Assembly (NCBI GenBank): GCA_014529385.2
Contig: CM043945.1
Coordinates: 147,864,241 to 147,928,240, forward strand
DNA length: 64,000 bases
Direction of reading: 5' to 3'
Source of the DNA: Adiantum capillus-veneris
Taxonomy: Eukaryota; Streptophyta; Polypodiopsida; Polypodiales; Pteridaceae
The notes beneath the pieces are model-generated. The model was not told the origin of the DNA. It ran no database searches and saw only the letters and a program-made list of their open reading frames with translations. Both the position numbers and the translations under genes were made by a program. This document shows, in pieces, positions 46,389 to 57,450 of the stretch (within the stretch, counting starts at the first letter, position 1; each line of letters starts with the position of its first letter).

Positions 46389-47001
46389 TCACAAATCTTC
46401 GTTGTCTTCAAACACTCCAACCATATAGTCTACTTCATCCATATCTGAGCAGTCTGAGGCTATCTCCCATTTCATATCATCATTGTCATAGCAATAGCTT
46501 TGTGTGTTTGGAAGACACCTTAGTGCTTTTGATTTGCTCTTGTTGCAATGTTTCAAGTCTTATGGATAAGTCTCATATTGCAAAGTGCATACACCAAATC
46601 AACAACCCATTTAGAATGAAGTTGATCTTGTTTTTTGGTATGCATAAAGTCAAATGCTGACCAATTTGTCTCGCAGCTTGCACTTGATGTAGAAATCAAT
46701 AAAACCGTGACTACAATGTGTTGCAACTCCACCTTCTCTTTGCCATAATCTTTCCACCATAAAGGTGCACTTGTTTTGGAAAGGGCATCATATGCCATGG
46801 ATCCTGAAGCATACTAGTTCTATTTGCTCAATCAATTTGCTGATGAAAAGCCTCTTTCCATCCTTTTGTCCTAAAAGTTGGGAGCACACTATTTTGACGT
46901 CAATCATGACTTTGCTATTAGCTGATTGTTGATACATTTGGAACTTAGGATCCAATGCAAATGTTGTACCATGCAATGGTGTATCCTATTGCACCCATCT
47001 C
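46389..47001 (-). pseudogene. hAT transposase relic, block copy 2
   Basis: The frame at 46553-46798 gives the hAT dimerisation domain: WWKDYGKE, then SSASCETNWSAF and a K-x-x-x-L-H stretch, then DLVYALCNMRL. The upstream frame (46788-46976) gives a L-x-P-K-F-x-M-type core segment. The acidic tail ends at a stop at 46389-46391. The domain normally lets transposase monomers assemble. The N-terminal zinc finger and catalytic Asp residues are absent: the relic is cut at 47001 by the copia element. Confidence 0.85.
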
Positions 47002-47266
47002 CTCGCCATAGGACATGTATAGAGAGGGCTAGGTGCATTTGATGCCGTGTTGGTAGTCTTGGGTTAGTTTTTTGACTTTTTATGCACAATTAGTGACAGT
47101 TAGTGGTTGATGCACCTGTCTTATGCTCTGAAGCATTATTTTCTATGCGTTACTGATCTCTTATGACAGTTTTGATTGAGATTCTGTCAGTTTTTTTGGG
47201 GAAACTCTGCAGAATTTTTCTCAAAATTACCAGTGTTTATCGCCATATTATCTTTAGTTTGCAACT

Positions 47267-48209
47267 ATGTCATCTAGTTTGGTGAAAAGGATATTTACAA
47301 TATCCGGAAATTTGATGGGACAAATTTTGCTATCTAGAAAGAGCGGATTCAAGATGTTCTTATACAAAAAGGCTAGCTGGATCCTATCATGGAGCGCCCA
47401 GAGAGCGAGTATAAAGATGTTTGTGGGAGAAACTTGATGCTAAAGCCAAATCTACCCTCCGTTTGCATTTGGTCGAATGTGTGTACTTTACTATAGTTGG
47501 AGAAAGAACTGCTACAGATGTATGGGATAAGTTGTGTTCCACTTATGAGAACAAAATTGCCACTAATAAGGTTTTCTTGATGAAGAAGTTGTTTGACCTT
47601 GTATGAAGGAAGAGGGCACTATTTCTACTGACATTAATGAGTTCAATATCATTTTCAATCAGTTGACAACTCAAGGTTTGGTCTTTGATGAGGAAATAAA
47701 ATGTATATTCTTGCTATGCAGTTTACCCTCCTCTTGAGATACGTTTTGTACTGATTAGCAACTCAGCACCTGGTACCGGTCTAGTGTACAATGACGTCCT
47801 TGGGAGTCTGTTTATTGAGGAGATTCGCAGGAAATCTCTCGAAGGCAAGAAGGATGGTGATGTGTATGTTGCTAGTGATAGACAGAGGGGTCGCACTCAA
47901 AGTCGTGCCAAAATCAAGGAACGTGGGGGCTCACGCAGTAAGTCTCGGGGTTCTATGCGTAATGTCAAGTGCTATCACTGCCATAAAAAAGGGCATGTGA
48001 AGAAGGATTGCAGGAAATGGCAGCAAAGCAAGAAGGATAAACAATTCGGTGAAACTTCTAAGTCTGATGATTCAAACAAGGGCAAAGCAAAGTTAGAGGA
48101 GATCAATGTGCTAGAGTCTTCAAATGCTCCTATTGTAGAGACTCTTCCAACGGTTGTTATGCCACTTACCTTTGACATATTGGTCTTCACAACAGATGTA
48201 CCTGTCGAG
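47267..48209 (+). pseudogene. Copia Gag relic
   Basis: Starts at an ATG at 47267. The FDGTNF motif near 47310 and an acidic/aromatic core (47421-47606) are typical of copia Gag. The zinc knuckle CYHCHKKGHVKKDC lies at about 47970-48012, after an R/S-rich stretch. At least three frame breaks occur before 47784. Confidence 0.8.
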
Positions 48210-49330
48210 GCTCTTCTTATAGAAGATTCACATTATGCACACAAATTGGATAGTAGATTCTGGTGGGACTTTCCATGTGACACCACATAGAGAGTGGTTC
48301 TCTACTTATTCTCACTCTTGCGGAAAAGTGAGACTTGGTGATGCTTATGAACTAGACATTGAGGGTGTCAGAAATGTCAAATTGCATCTAAGGAATGGAA
48401 CGCACTTTACTTTATGTAATGTCAGACATGTGTCCAAGTTGACTAAAAGCTTGATTTCTATTGGTCCGCTTGATGATTTGGGCTACAACACCACATTTGG
48501 TAATGGTTCATGGAGAGTACGCAAAGGTAATCTTGTTGTAATGAGAGGTCAGAAGCATGGTACCTTGTATTCCATGCATGTGTCAGATGTTGGTCATGAT
48601 TACATATCTATAGTCAAGCTGCCGTCTATTGAGTTGTGGCATTTCCGGCTAGGTCATATTAACCAAAAAGGAATGAGAACTCTGACTCATTTTGGCTACT
48701 TACCTGTCTTGTCTTATGTTGACTTTCCTATTTGTGAGCACGGTATCTATGGCAAACAGACTAGGTCCGTGCACTTACCATTGGGTCAAAAGCTAGCTGA
48801 ACCTCTAGATTTAGTGCATAGTGATGTTTGTGGTCCTATGTCAACCAAATCTCTAGGGGGGGCCAGCTATTTTGTGAAATTCATAGATGACTCTACTCGA
48901 AAGGTGTGAGCATACCCTTTGAAACATAAGGATCAAGTTCTTCATGTGTTCTAGAAATTTTTAGCACTTGTTGAGAATCAGTATGGCAAGAAACTCAAGA
49001 GGTTGCGGATTGACAATGGTGGAGAGTACGCCTCCAAGGACTTTGACAATTTATGTGCTAAAAGGGGATTAAAAGGTAGTTTACTGCATCATACAGACCA
49101 GCTCAGAATGCTGAGTGCATGAATCTTACGATCAAGAAAGAGTCACAACCATGCTTTCTAGAGAAAATCTCACACAAGGCTTTTGGGCAGAAGCTGTCTT
49201 GACTGCAGTGCACATTATAAATCGTTCGCCTAGTACGCCATTGAATTATGAGATTCCAGAAGAGTTATGCTCTAAAAATTAGCCCCACTATGACCATCTA
49301 TGTGTTTTTGGTTGTGAAGCTTATGCTCAT
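48210..49330 (+). pseudogene. Copia protease and integrase relic
   Basis: The protease active site WIVDSGGTFHVT is at about 48247-48282. A GAG-pre-integrase motif LWHFRLGHINQKGM (zinc-binding H) follows near 48635. The core has HSDVCGPM near 48820 for the first Asp and RIDNGGEY near 49005 for the second. Stops occur after 48906 and 48952, and a frameshift lies near 49070, so the Glu region is broken. Confidence 0.85.
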
Positions 49331-50460
49331 GTGCCTAAACAACTTCGACAGAAGTTAGAGCCAAAGTCACACAAATGTATTTTCATTGGATATGGTGTAG
49401 ATGGAGAGATAGGATATCGTCTCTGGCACTCGAAATCTTGTCGAGTCATCCGTAGTTCAGATGTGATCTTCAATGAGTTAAAGATGCATAAACAACCTAT
49501 CACAAAAATAGAGATTCGGAGAGTCACTTTTGAGGATGTTGCCTCAGAGACAGTGAAATCAACTCAGCGGGCTAGTGATGTACCTTCCACTAGCAATGCT
49601 CCAGAGGGAGCGGATAGCAATGGTCAAGGAGTGAGACAGTCTACTAGATTCTCTCGTCCACCTTTGCGTTTCAAGCCAGATCTTGATTACATCATGTTGA
49701 CTGATTGCAGTGAGCCAAGCTGCTACCAAGAAGCCATGATGGCGGATGATGTGGTGAAGTGGGAGCAGGTTATGGAATCTGAGTATAACTTGATTCTGGC
49801 TAATGACACTTGGGACTTGGTAGAACTGTCAAATGATGCAAAAGATTTACCTTGCAAATGGGTTTACAAGAAGAAATTTACCTCAGGTGATCCAAATCCA
49901 AAGTACAAGGCTAGACTTGTAGCCAAAGGGTTCAAGCAGCAAAAGGGAGTCGATTTTGATGAAATCTTCTCACCTATGGTCAAGATGAAAACACTTAGAA
50001 CCGTAATTAGTCTTGTAGCAATTGAGGACATGAAACTTGTCCAAATGGATGCGAAGACACATTTATTCACGGGGATCTCGATGAGGATGTTTACATGCAG
50101 CAGCCTGAAGGGTTTGTCCAGGAGAACACATCTCGTGAGAAGCTAGTCTATAAGCTCAAAAAGGCACTTTATGTCTTAAAGCAGGGTTCAAGGCATTGGT
50201 ATCATAAATTTGATGCATGTATGAGGTCTCAAGGCTATAAAAGGAGCGAAGAGGATCACTGCTTGTACACAAGAAAGCTAGATGATGGCTCAATGATCAT
50301 TCTAGTTTTGTATGTTGATGACATGCTTATAGAGCTAGGAAATTCATTGCAAAAAATGCCAACTTGAAGAAAACACTTAGCAATAATTTTGCAATGAAAG
50401 ATTTGGGGGATACTATACACTTTATTGGCATGCGAATCAGAAGAGATTGCAAACTCATAT
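49331..50460 (+). pseudogene. Copia reverse transcriptase relic, 3' end interrupted by Tat element
   Basis: Integrase C-terminal GKG-like region and then RT: KWVYKKKF, YKARLVAKGF and FDEIFSPMVKMKTLR in the first frame (to about 50075). One frameshift lies near 50065. The YVDD catalytic motif is at about 50310. The frame ends in RRDCKL at the Tat LTR (50461). A further frameshift is near 50340. It would be the cDNA synthesis enzyme of the copia element. Confidence 0.88.
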
Positions 50461-52164
50461 TGATAGCCGTTTTTTCGGCTCTCTGTAATTGCCATAGTGA
50501 GTTATCTCACCCTATCAAATCACTCAAACGCTATGGTTACCCTTACCCTTTCACTGTATATAGGTGCGTGTGAGTTAGGGGACTTTTCCCATATCTCCTT
50601 ACTGAAATAAAAAACCCTCAATTAGCTAGGCATTGGGCTAGTTGAGCCAAAAAAATAAAAAATATAAGTATATTATGGCCCATGCGTATGTAAATATTTC
50701 TTTTTATATAGGGCCTAAATAAAAGATTTTTTCATAATTATTTTGGTATTTATTTAAATATTTTTACCTAGGTGTGTGTTATTTATGCTCTGTACATTGC
50801 CTCACCATTACCACAATTTTTCTTACCATTTTTCATACTCTTTATTCCATATAGAAATATTTTCATGTAAGCTTCTCTTATATTTGATGTAACTCCACCC
50901 AAACAAAAATCCAAAAAAACTAGTTTTATTTATATATTTTCTCACTATTGTGATTTTTCCCTTCCTATATCTATTTTGTTTTTTTTCTAAAAAATTAGAA
51001 CACCAAAAATATTTATCTTTTTATGGTAGCCTCATAATGAGAGAGATATTCTTTTGACCCATTTATATTTTTTCCACTTATATTATTTATATTTGACATG
51101 TACATATTTTTTAGACCCCTCAATATTTGATTTTCTTAGTTGTACTATTCACTTATATCATGATCTCAACAATATCTTCAATTATAGACCTACCAAATAA
51201 GGTCAAGGGTAGGTGGCATGCATACATGCACTATGGAGGGCTCACTCTTGGAGATATTCAAAAGAATCATCCAAAGAAGGACCCCACAAGGACCTTGTGC
51301 AGTGGAAAAAAACGGTCGGTTTTGCTGAATTTTTAAAGTTCACTTGCTCTCCGAATTTGAAAAGGTGATACAAACAAAAGTTGTAGCTCGTGGGCTGAAC
51401 CTTTGCCTCAAATGTTTTCATATTTTTTTGACCTACGAGCTGTGAGCTATGATTTTATTAGTGGACCCCACTTTTTCCATGCTATGCAGCCACACTCTCT
51501 CTTCCACTTTATCATTTTCCTCTTTCACACACACTTCTCCACTCATCATCCCCACCTCTCTCACCACTCCTCTCTGCACCCTACTCACCTTCTCCTCAAC
51601 CTTGAAGAATAAGAGAAACCATGGTGAACTCATACCTCCCACACACAATTCCATTCCAAAATTGACCACCTAGTCTCATTTTTCCTCCTCCAAATTACCC
51701 TTATCTATCAAAAAAACCACAAAATTCAGCCTCTTCTCTTAAAAGACAGCATCATGGTGGTTGATTACTCAGCTTCAATTACCTTGTCTCTTAAGGAAGG
51801 TCAAGAGTGGAGAAAAAATGTACCGTCAAAGCTAGTGGACCGTCAACAAGCGTCAAAATTGGCCCTACTCAAGACACTTGGAGCATCAACCTTGTAAGAA
51901 ATCCACCTTTTTTTACCTCTTAAGAGTTTTTCTTCCTTATTTGTATCCTACATGGATACTCCCATTGTAAATATCCAATTCCATTTGTAAATTAATACTA
52001 ACTCTACTAACACTAACCCACTATGAAAAGTCCTATCACCTCCATTTCTCTCCTCTCTCTTTCCCCACCAACTTCTTGATAATTCCAAGCAAAAGAAATT
52101 AGATAAATTGCTGAAAATCTAACCCAACTATGGTTAGAGGAGTAACCCTAGCCTTCAAAATTGC

Positions 52165-52172
52165 TATAAAAG
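52165..52172 (+). promoter_or_regulatory. LTR TATA box (TATAAAAG)
   Basis: A consensus TATA box 864 bp upstream of the LTR end. The 3' LTR has the same box at 60657-60664. Confidence 0.75.
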
Positions 52173-52832
52173 GAGGGTGTAGCTAGCTTAAAAAGGGGGA
52201 GCCATAAGCAAGAGCACTATGCTATAGCTTGAGAAGCCAAGATCAACCTCTCTAGAAGGAGCTCTTGAGTGGAAGCTCATTGTCTTATGCATGTGCATGT
52301 GTTGTAATAGGGGATTAGCAAGGGAACTCTATGCCATTGTAAGAGAGAGAGTGATCATTCAATTGAGAGTAGGAAATCTATCATTTCTCCTACTAGTGTA
52401 AGCCCAACATTTGCTGAATCAAGGAGGGTGGATTTGGACTAAGCTTGGATACTTTGTCTCCCTTCCAACGTGAAGTAATGGGCAACAATGATGCGTAAGT
52501 ATCTTGGTGTTTTTTGTTAAGTTCTTGATAGCTTGTCTCTGGTGTTGTCATCAATCTAGCCATAAATCCCACATACTGTAAGAGGGCGACAGGGTGGAGA
52601 GGACTCCCCTGGCCTTAAGACAGTGATTGGGGTGGCTTTTCTTGTGATGTGTTGTGGTGAAATTTATGCAGGCTATGTTGAACAAATACTAATCTCACTT
52701 TGATTTTTCATGACAGATTTGTAAGAAGGCATTAGTGCAACAAGCACCCCCTTCCCCCCTCTCTCCCTTTCTTACATATATATATTTATGTTTGCTTGAT
52801 CATTAACGATACACTTAAAAGTAGCCCGAGCA

Positions 52833-52837
<5 letters not shown>

Positions 52838-52864
<27 letters not shown>
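52838..52864. repeat. (CT)n microsatellite in the LTR
   Basis: About 13 CT units; the 3' LTR copy near 61328-61360 is longer, one of the few length differences between the LTRs. Confidence 0.9.
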
Positions 52865-52866
<2 letters not shown>

Positions 52867-53032
52867 GCGTCCTAGTTCGCATCCAAAACTAGGTGGTGCC
52901 CCAAATTTGTGTAGGGTTAGGTTGCGGGTTTGTGTGTGTGTTTGTTGTTTTTTTCCAACCCCAACCCAATTGAGGAGCATGGGAGCCTAGAAGAGTGCTT
53001 GGAGGCCACTCTTCTTGTTGCCCGCCTCAAAT

Positions 53033-53048
53033 TGGTGCCCCCACTGAG
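53033..53048 (+). other. Primer binding site of the Tat-type element
   Basis: TGGTGCCCCCACTGAG, three bases inside the 5' LTR. It begins with the TGG needed to pair with a tRNA CCA end. I could not identify the tRNA. Confidence 0.75.
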
Positions 53049-53103
53049 GTCGGCTTGTGTATTTTTGTGTAGAATCAACCTTTAGCATATTCAAGTAGTT
53101 TGC

Positions 53104-53316
53104 ATGAATCACGAAAATTTGTATGATCCCTTCATTCCCATTGCAAGGCAAAAGGTACACATAATTGTTAGTACTAAGTTGCAATTTCAACTTGTCATTC
53201 GTAGAATTTTAGGTCCTCTTAGGTTGGCCGAGATAAACGCTTTAGTAAATCCTTTTATTTTGCCCCTCATTAGGTACGACCTTAGTTTGGACGTCTATAT
53301 TTTTGTTTTGTTTTAA
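53104..53316 (+). CDS. Small leader ORF 1 (70 residues)
   Basis: The first ATG after the primer site. The C-terminal half has ILPLIRY and DVYIFVLF segments that recur in the next ORF. The old copy at 6302-7094 keeps the same N-terminal segment and, beyond the MITE-like insertion, the same C-terminal half to the same stop, with both silent and amino-acid changes. No known domain. Plant Ogre/Tat elements can carry an extra ORF before gag, which this might represent. Confidence 0.5.
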   Translation: MNHENLYDPFIPIARQKVHIIVSTKLQFQLVIRRILGPLRLAEINALVNPFILPLIRYDLSLDVYIFVLF

Positions 53317-53337
53317 GCATTAGGTCATGCATAGACC

Positions 53338-53556
53338 ATGGATAATGGCCCAGGAATAGACGTTTTCCCCTTCCATTTCACTCCACACATTAGATTAAAC
53401 ATTGCAATTAGTAGGAAAATCCATTTTCAACAACGTATGGTGTTCATGTTTGGTGCCCAAAGAGTAGGAGAAATTCTCGCATCACCAAACCCTGTCATCC
53501 TACCTCTTATTGATTATCATAGGTCGTTTGATGTGAATATCTTTATTTTGTTGTAG
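53338..53556 (+). CDS. Small leader ORF 2 (72 residues), paralogue of ORF 1
   Basis: Starts 21 bp after the stop of the first small ORF. Its second half parallels ORF 1, with NPVILPLIDY and DVNIFILL in the same spacing. The two probably arose by internal tandem duplication. It ends 86 bp before the gag ATG. No known domain. Confidence 0.5.
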   Translation: MDNGPGIDVFPFHFTPHIRLNIAISRKIHFQQRMVFMFGAQRVGEILASPNPVILPLIDYHRSFDVNIFILL

Positions 53557-53641
53557 AATAGATTGCAAGCTAGAAAACATTATTGTGTAAATCTTTTTAA
53601 GAAAGAAAAACAAAAACGGGTGTCACTTTGAAATCAATTCA

Positions 53642-54307
53642 ATGGAAAGCCAATGCCAAATGTCTGGGTATCCTCTTTTCTTTGGAGAGCCTGGAGAGGA
53701 TGCAGAATTATTTCTAGCGAATTTCAAGATGTCTTGCCGTATCAAGAGGATAGAAACTGATCAAGAACGTGTAGAAATGTTTGAGGTGGTCCTTAGGAAA
53801 GATGCTAGCACTTGGTTTGACTCTTTGCCTGAGGAAGTTAAAGGGAATTACACGGAAGTTTTGAATCGTTTCAAGAAATACTTCTTTGATCCCCAAAACA
53901 CTCAAAAATTATGGCAAGACATTGTTTCTCATAAGCAAAAAGACTTAGATGACTACTACTTGTACAAGCAAGAGCTTCTACGTCTTTGGGCTCTATGGAT
54001 ACGAAATGTTGCTAACCCTGGTGATGGTGCAGAATTTCTAAAGAAGGAGAGGTTCATAGCCGGACTCTTTCCTGACCTTAAGGTAAAAGTTAAGGTGGGT
54101 GCACCTGCTACCTTTGATGCAGCTGAAACTAGGGCTGCTGAGAAATATAGGAAACTCAAGTGCTTAAGGGGAGAGGTTCCAATAGAAGGTCTTAGACCCA
54201 AAGGTAAGTCACAAGCATCAACATCGAGGGAGCTTCCTGAGGTAACGGCTAAAGTGATTGAGAAGTTAAATGAATCTTTAAGCAGCCTGTCAATTCACCT
54301 TGCATAA
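53642..54307 (+). pseudogene. gag: Gag core of the Tat-type element
   Basis: 221 codons with the retrotransposon Gag core: F-F-x-GEPGEDAELFL near the start, then ASTWFDSLPEE and the RFKKYFFD segment, and RFIAGL about residue 140. It forms the particle shell. The ATG at 53642 is the first suitable start after the leader ORFs. A TAA at 54305 precedes the zinc knuckle, so a stop here yields a Gag lacking its nucleocapsid part. Confidence 0.88.
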
Positions 54308-55738
54308 GCTGTAGGTCCAAAGGGACAAGCAAAGAAGTCAAAAGAGAGAGAGCCACGAGCTAGGAGAGTCTTGCAATGTTGGAATTGCGGAGAGTCTGGA
54401 CATGGGATGTATAATTGTCCTTGGCCCCGTGGAGAGCCAGGGAGACCTAACTTGAATTACCCAGTGATGAATGCAGGAGAAGGAGCTGGTCAACAACCAA
54501 GGCTTCTACAAAGGCCAAATGGACCAAGGCCACCTCCACAAGGGGTAGAAAGAGTTCCACCTTTGCCAGATCCAAATGTGCATGTGGTAGATGTGACAAA
54601 TTCAAATGAGGTTGACATGGAAGCCAATGGCATTAAACGTGGCCGAGGGAAAGGTAAAGAGAAAGAAGGAGTCACATCACAGAGTGACCATGGACAAGGC
54701 AAAAAGGCAAAGGAGACCAAGGAAACCAAGAGGACTCGATGTCGTATCAATCTCCAAGACTTCCCTCTTGGACATAGTATGGCTCCATACAACCTGTTGG
54801 AAGACATGCGAGGTAAGGGTCCTCATATTTCATGGCCTCAATTTCTTGCATTATGTCCACAAGTTAGGAGGGATTTAACAAGGGCAGTTAGCACTAGGAG
54901 AAAGGTAAAAGAGAGTGTGCCTGTCGTAAAAATTGCACAAGCTGAAATGAATGAGGACATTACACCGGTGCTAGACTGTTACATCAAAGGAAGATTGGTT
55001 AGGAAAGGTCTAGTGGATGGGGGTGCACAAATTTGCATCATGACAGAAGGGCTCATGCAAAGACTAGGCATGCACATCCATGAGACACCTGAAATCAAAG
55101 TGAAAATGGCAAACAATAGCAAGGCTAGGTGCGTAGGCATTTGTAAAAATGTTTTTGTGGAGGCCTTTGGCATTAAGAAGGCCGTGGATTTCTATGTCAT
55201 GTCTACCAAGGGAAATGGTTACCCATTTATCCTAGGAAGACCATGGCTAATGAAAATGCGAGCTTTGCAGGATTGGGAGAGTGGAAAGCTAATTTGCAGG
55301 AATGACAATCACAAGAAGGTTGTCTTTGACATGAAGGAGCAACGCCAAGAGGAGCTCCATGAAGAATCATCTCGAAGTGAGACGGAAGAAGATTGGACTG
55401 AAAACACTTCAGAAGAAGAAATTAGCGGCAGCATTACTGAAGAGGAGTCCTCCATTGAATTCATGGGGGTAAGGTTTAAGCCAAGCAACCAAGAGACCTC
55501 TTGTCGAGGTTTGGAAGAGGTAGGTTCCCAAGAGAACCAAAAGGTGGAAGATGAAGGAATGTTAGAAGGTATGTTGTCTACAACACTTACAAAGGATGAA
55601 AGAGAGGAGTTCAAATGTGTTCTAAGGAAGTTTCCTAGGCTTTTTGCTAAAGACTACACCGACGTGTGTGGGGTAGATGTTGTTCAACACAAGATTGAGT
55701 TAAAGCCTGAGGCCACACCTAAAGCTCAAAAGCTATGA
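54308..55738 (+). pseudogene. Nucleocapsid and protease part of the Tat-type element
   Basis: In frame with gag. The zinc knuckle CWNCGESGHGMYNC lies at about 54374-54418, followed by proline-rich and basic segments. The retropepsin active site is LVDGGAQICIM near 55010-55042, and the ILGRPWL motif near 55230. A strongly acidic, serine-rich linker (about 55370-55600) comes before RT. The frame is ended by a TGA at 55736, in the segment leading into RT. Confidence 0.9.
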
Positions 55739-57073
55739 AGGCTAGGAGTTATAAAGGAACAGGCTCTACTTAAGGAGGTAAGAAAGCTTCTAGCAGCAAG
55801 TTTCATTTATCCAGTGGAGAATTCAGAGTGGGTCTCTCCTGTTGTTGTCACTCCTAAGAAAAATGGCAAGTGGAGGGTGTGTGTGGATTACCGTCCCCTC
55901 AATGAGGCAACAAAAAGAGATCACTTTCCCCTCCCATTCCAGGATGAGATACTAAATGAGGTAGCTGGTCATGAGAAGTACACTGTGTGCGATGGTTACT
56001 CAGGTTACTTTCAAATAGGGATTGCATTGGAGGATCAATTGAAAACAACCTTTATCACTCCTTGGGGTTGTTATGCTTTTAGAGTCATGCCATTTGGTCT
56101 GACAAATGCTCCTGCAACATTCCAACGTTTCATGAATATGGTGTTTCAAGCATTCTTTGGAAAGTCAATTAGGGTGTTCATTGATGATTTCTGTATTTAT
56201 AGCTCAAAATCATTGCATCTACAAAGGGTAGAAGAAGGTTTAAAGAAGCTCTACGACATGGGAGGTCAACTCAACCCCGATAAGCGCCATATAGGTGAGG
56301 ATGAAGTAATCTTGCTTGGTCATAAAGTTTCTTACAAAGGCATTGAAGTGGATCCTTCAAAGGCAAAGGCTCTTATTGAGCTACCATCACCCAAGAGTCT
56401 TAAGGAGGTCATCTCATTCATTCAAAAGGTGAAGTATATGTCACGCTTCATTCACTTAGCCTCGGAGTTGCTTCATCCTTTGCAAAAGTTGACACAACAA
56501 GTAGAATTTGCATGGTCTGATGATCTTGAAGAGTATTTTTGTAACATTAAAGTCATTTTGTCAGAGCTACCAACACTCATGCCTCCTTGTTGGGAGTACA
56601 CATTCTTTGTTAGCTCTAGTGCTGGGAAAGAAACAATTGGTGCTGTGTTGCTACAACAAGATCCCCATAGTACAAGGATGCGACCCATCTACTTTGCTAG
56701 GAGGGTCATGAATGCTTTGGAGAGAGACTACACAGAAGCAGAACTCATGATGCTTTCTCTCATGTTTGCGGTGAGAAAGTTTAGATCCTACCTGCTACCA
56801 AAACCTTTTGTAATTCTCACTGCAGAGAATTTGTTCCCTTGGGTGTCATCTCAAATGAATCTTAGTACTAGGATCTCAAAGTGGATTATGGAGTTGCAAG
56901 AGTTTCAATACTCTTTCAAGGTAGAAGATAGTGTGCGTGCACAATTGGCAGGGATTCTCACTTATAGGGTGCATGAAAAGGAGATTAAGGTGCCTGAAGT
57001 AATGGCCCTACCATTGCCACCACCAAAAAGTATTCCTAATGCTTTTACCTTGTTCTTTGATGGAGATTTTTGA
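55739..57073 (+). pseudogene. Reverse transcriptase and gypsy-type RNase H of the Tat-type element
   Basis: RT motifs are all present: TPKKNGKWRVCVDYRPLN, CDGYSGYFQI, VMPFGLTNAPATFQRF and the catalytic FIDD (about 56177-56188). The RNase H that follows retains its fold landmarks (IGAVLLQQD, ALERDYTEAELMMLSL) but the usual first Asp is replaced in VSSSAGKE, the central Asp is replaced in LTAENLFPW, and the last Asp is missing in SVRAQLAGIL. It ends with FFDGDF, which begins the second RNase H, and a TGA at 57071. Confidence 0.9.
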
Positions 57074-57450
57074 CGAGCCACAGGGAAAGCAGGGGGAGGG
57101 CTAGTGTTGCTCAACCCAAGTGGAGAGGTGGTCATGAAAGAGAAGGTCAATCTACCAAGTTCAGCTAGCAACAATGAAGCAGAATACGACACACTAATTC
57201 ATGGTTTGAAGATGTGCATTGGCCAAGGGATACAACGCCTCATGGTAAAGGGAGATGCACTTCTCATTGTTAAACAGATTTTAGGTATTTGGGCATGCAA
57301 GAATGAAAGCTTACGGACAAAATTTCATGCCATTCGTAGATTGTTTAATCAATTTGAAGAAGTGCAACTATATCATATTCCTAGGAAACAGAATGAAGAT
57401 GCCGATTTACTTGCACAGCAAGTAGTTACATGTGTTGAGAAAGAAGTGCA
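57056..57450 (+). pseudogene. Second (plant/archaeal-type) RNase H of the Tat-type element
   Basis: All four catalytic positions are in place: Asp in FFDGDF (57056-57070), Glu in NNEAEYDTL (near 57175), Asp in VKGDALLIVKQ (near 57255) and Asp in NEDADLLAQ (near 57405). This RNase H degrades the RNA strand during cDNA synthesis. In Tat-lineage elements it takes over from the degenerate gypsy domain. The TGA at 57071 falls right after the first Asp motif. Confidence 0.85.

Larger units (their letters stand above)
38552..47001. repeat. Duplicated block, copy 2 (start of tandem unit 2)
   Basis: Direct repeat of 9280-20590 without the 3-kb insertion: the match of 9504 is joined to the match of 12551 at about 38776. 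It retains about 258 bp near 44042-44298 that copy 1 lost. It ends at 47001 where hAT-related sequence gives way to the copia element. Confidence 0.9.
47001..50460 (+). mobile_element. Ty1/copia element, left part (gag to RT)
   Basis: Plus-strand copia order gag-protease-integrase-RT, continuing at 61523 after the Tat insertion. No 5' LTR and no tRNA-iMet primer site were found; only about 260 bp of leader-like sequence precede the gag ATG at 47267. Several frameshifts and stops are present. Confidence 0.9.
50461..53029 (+). repeat. 5' LTR of the Tat-type element
   Basis: 2569 bp, from TGATAGCC to CCCGCCTCA. It matches 58944-61522 with scattered substitutions. Differences cluster in the first 130 bp (at least four) and in the last 60 bp. 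Contains a TATA box at 52165 and a (CT)n tract near 52840. Confidence 0.93.

Noticed and set aside
54490-55614. Minus-strand open frames inside the Tat gag-pol.
   Set aside because: They are antisense shadows of the well-supported plus-strand domains.
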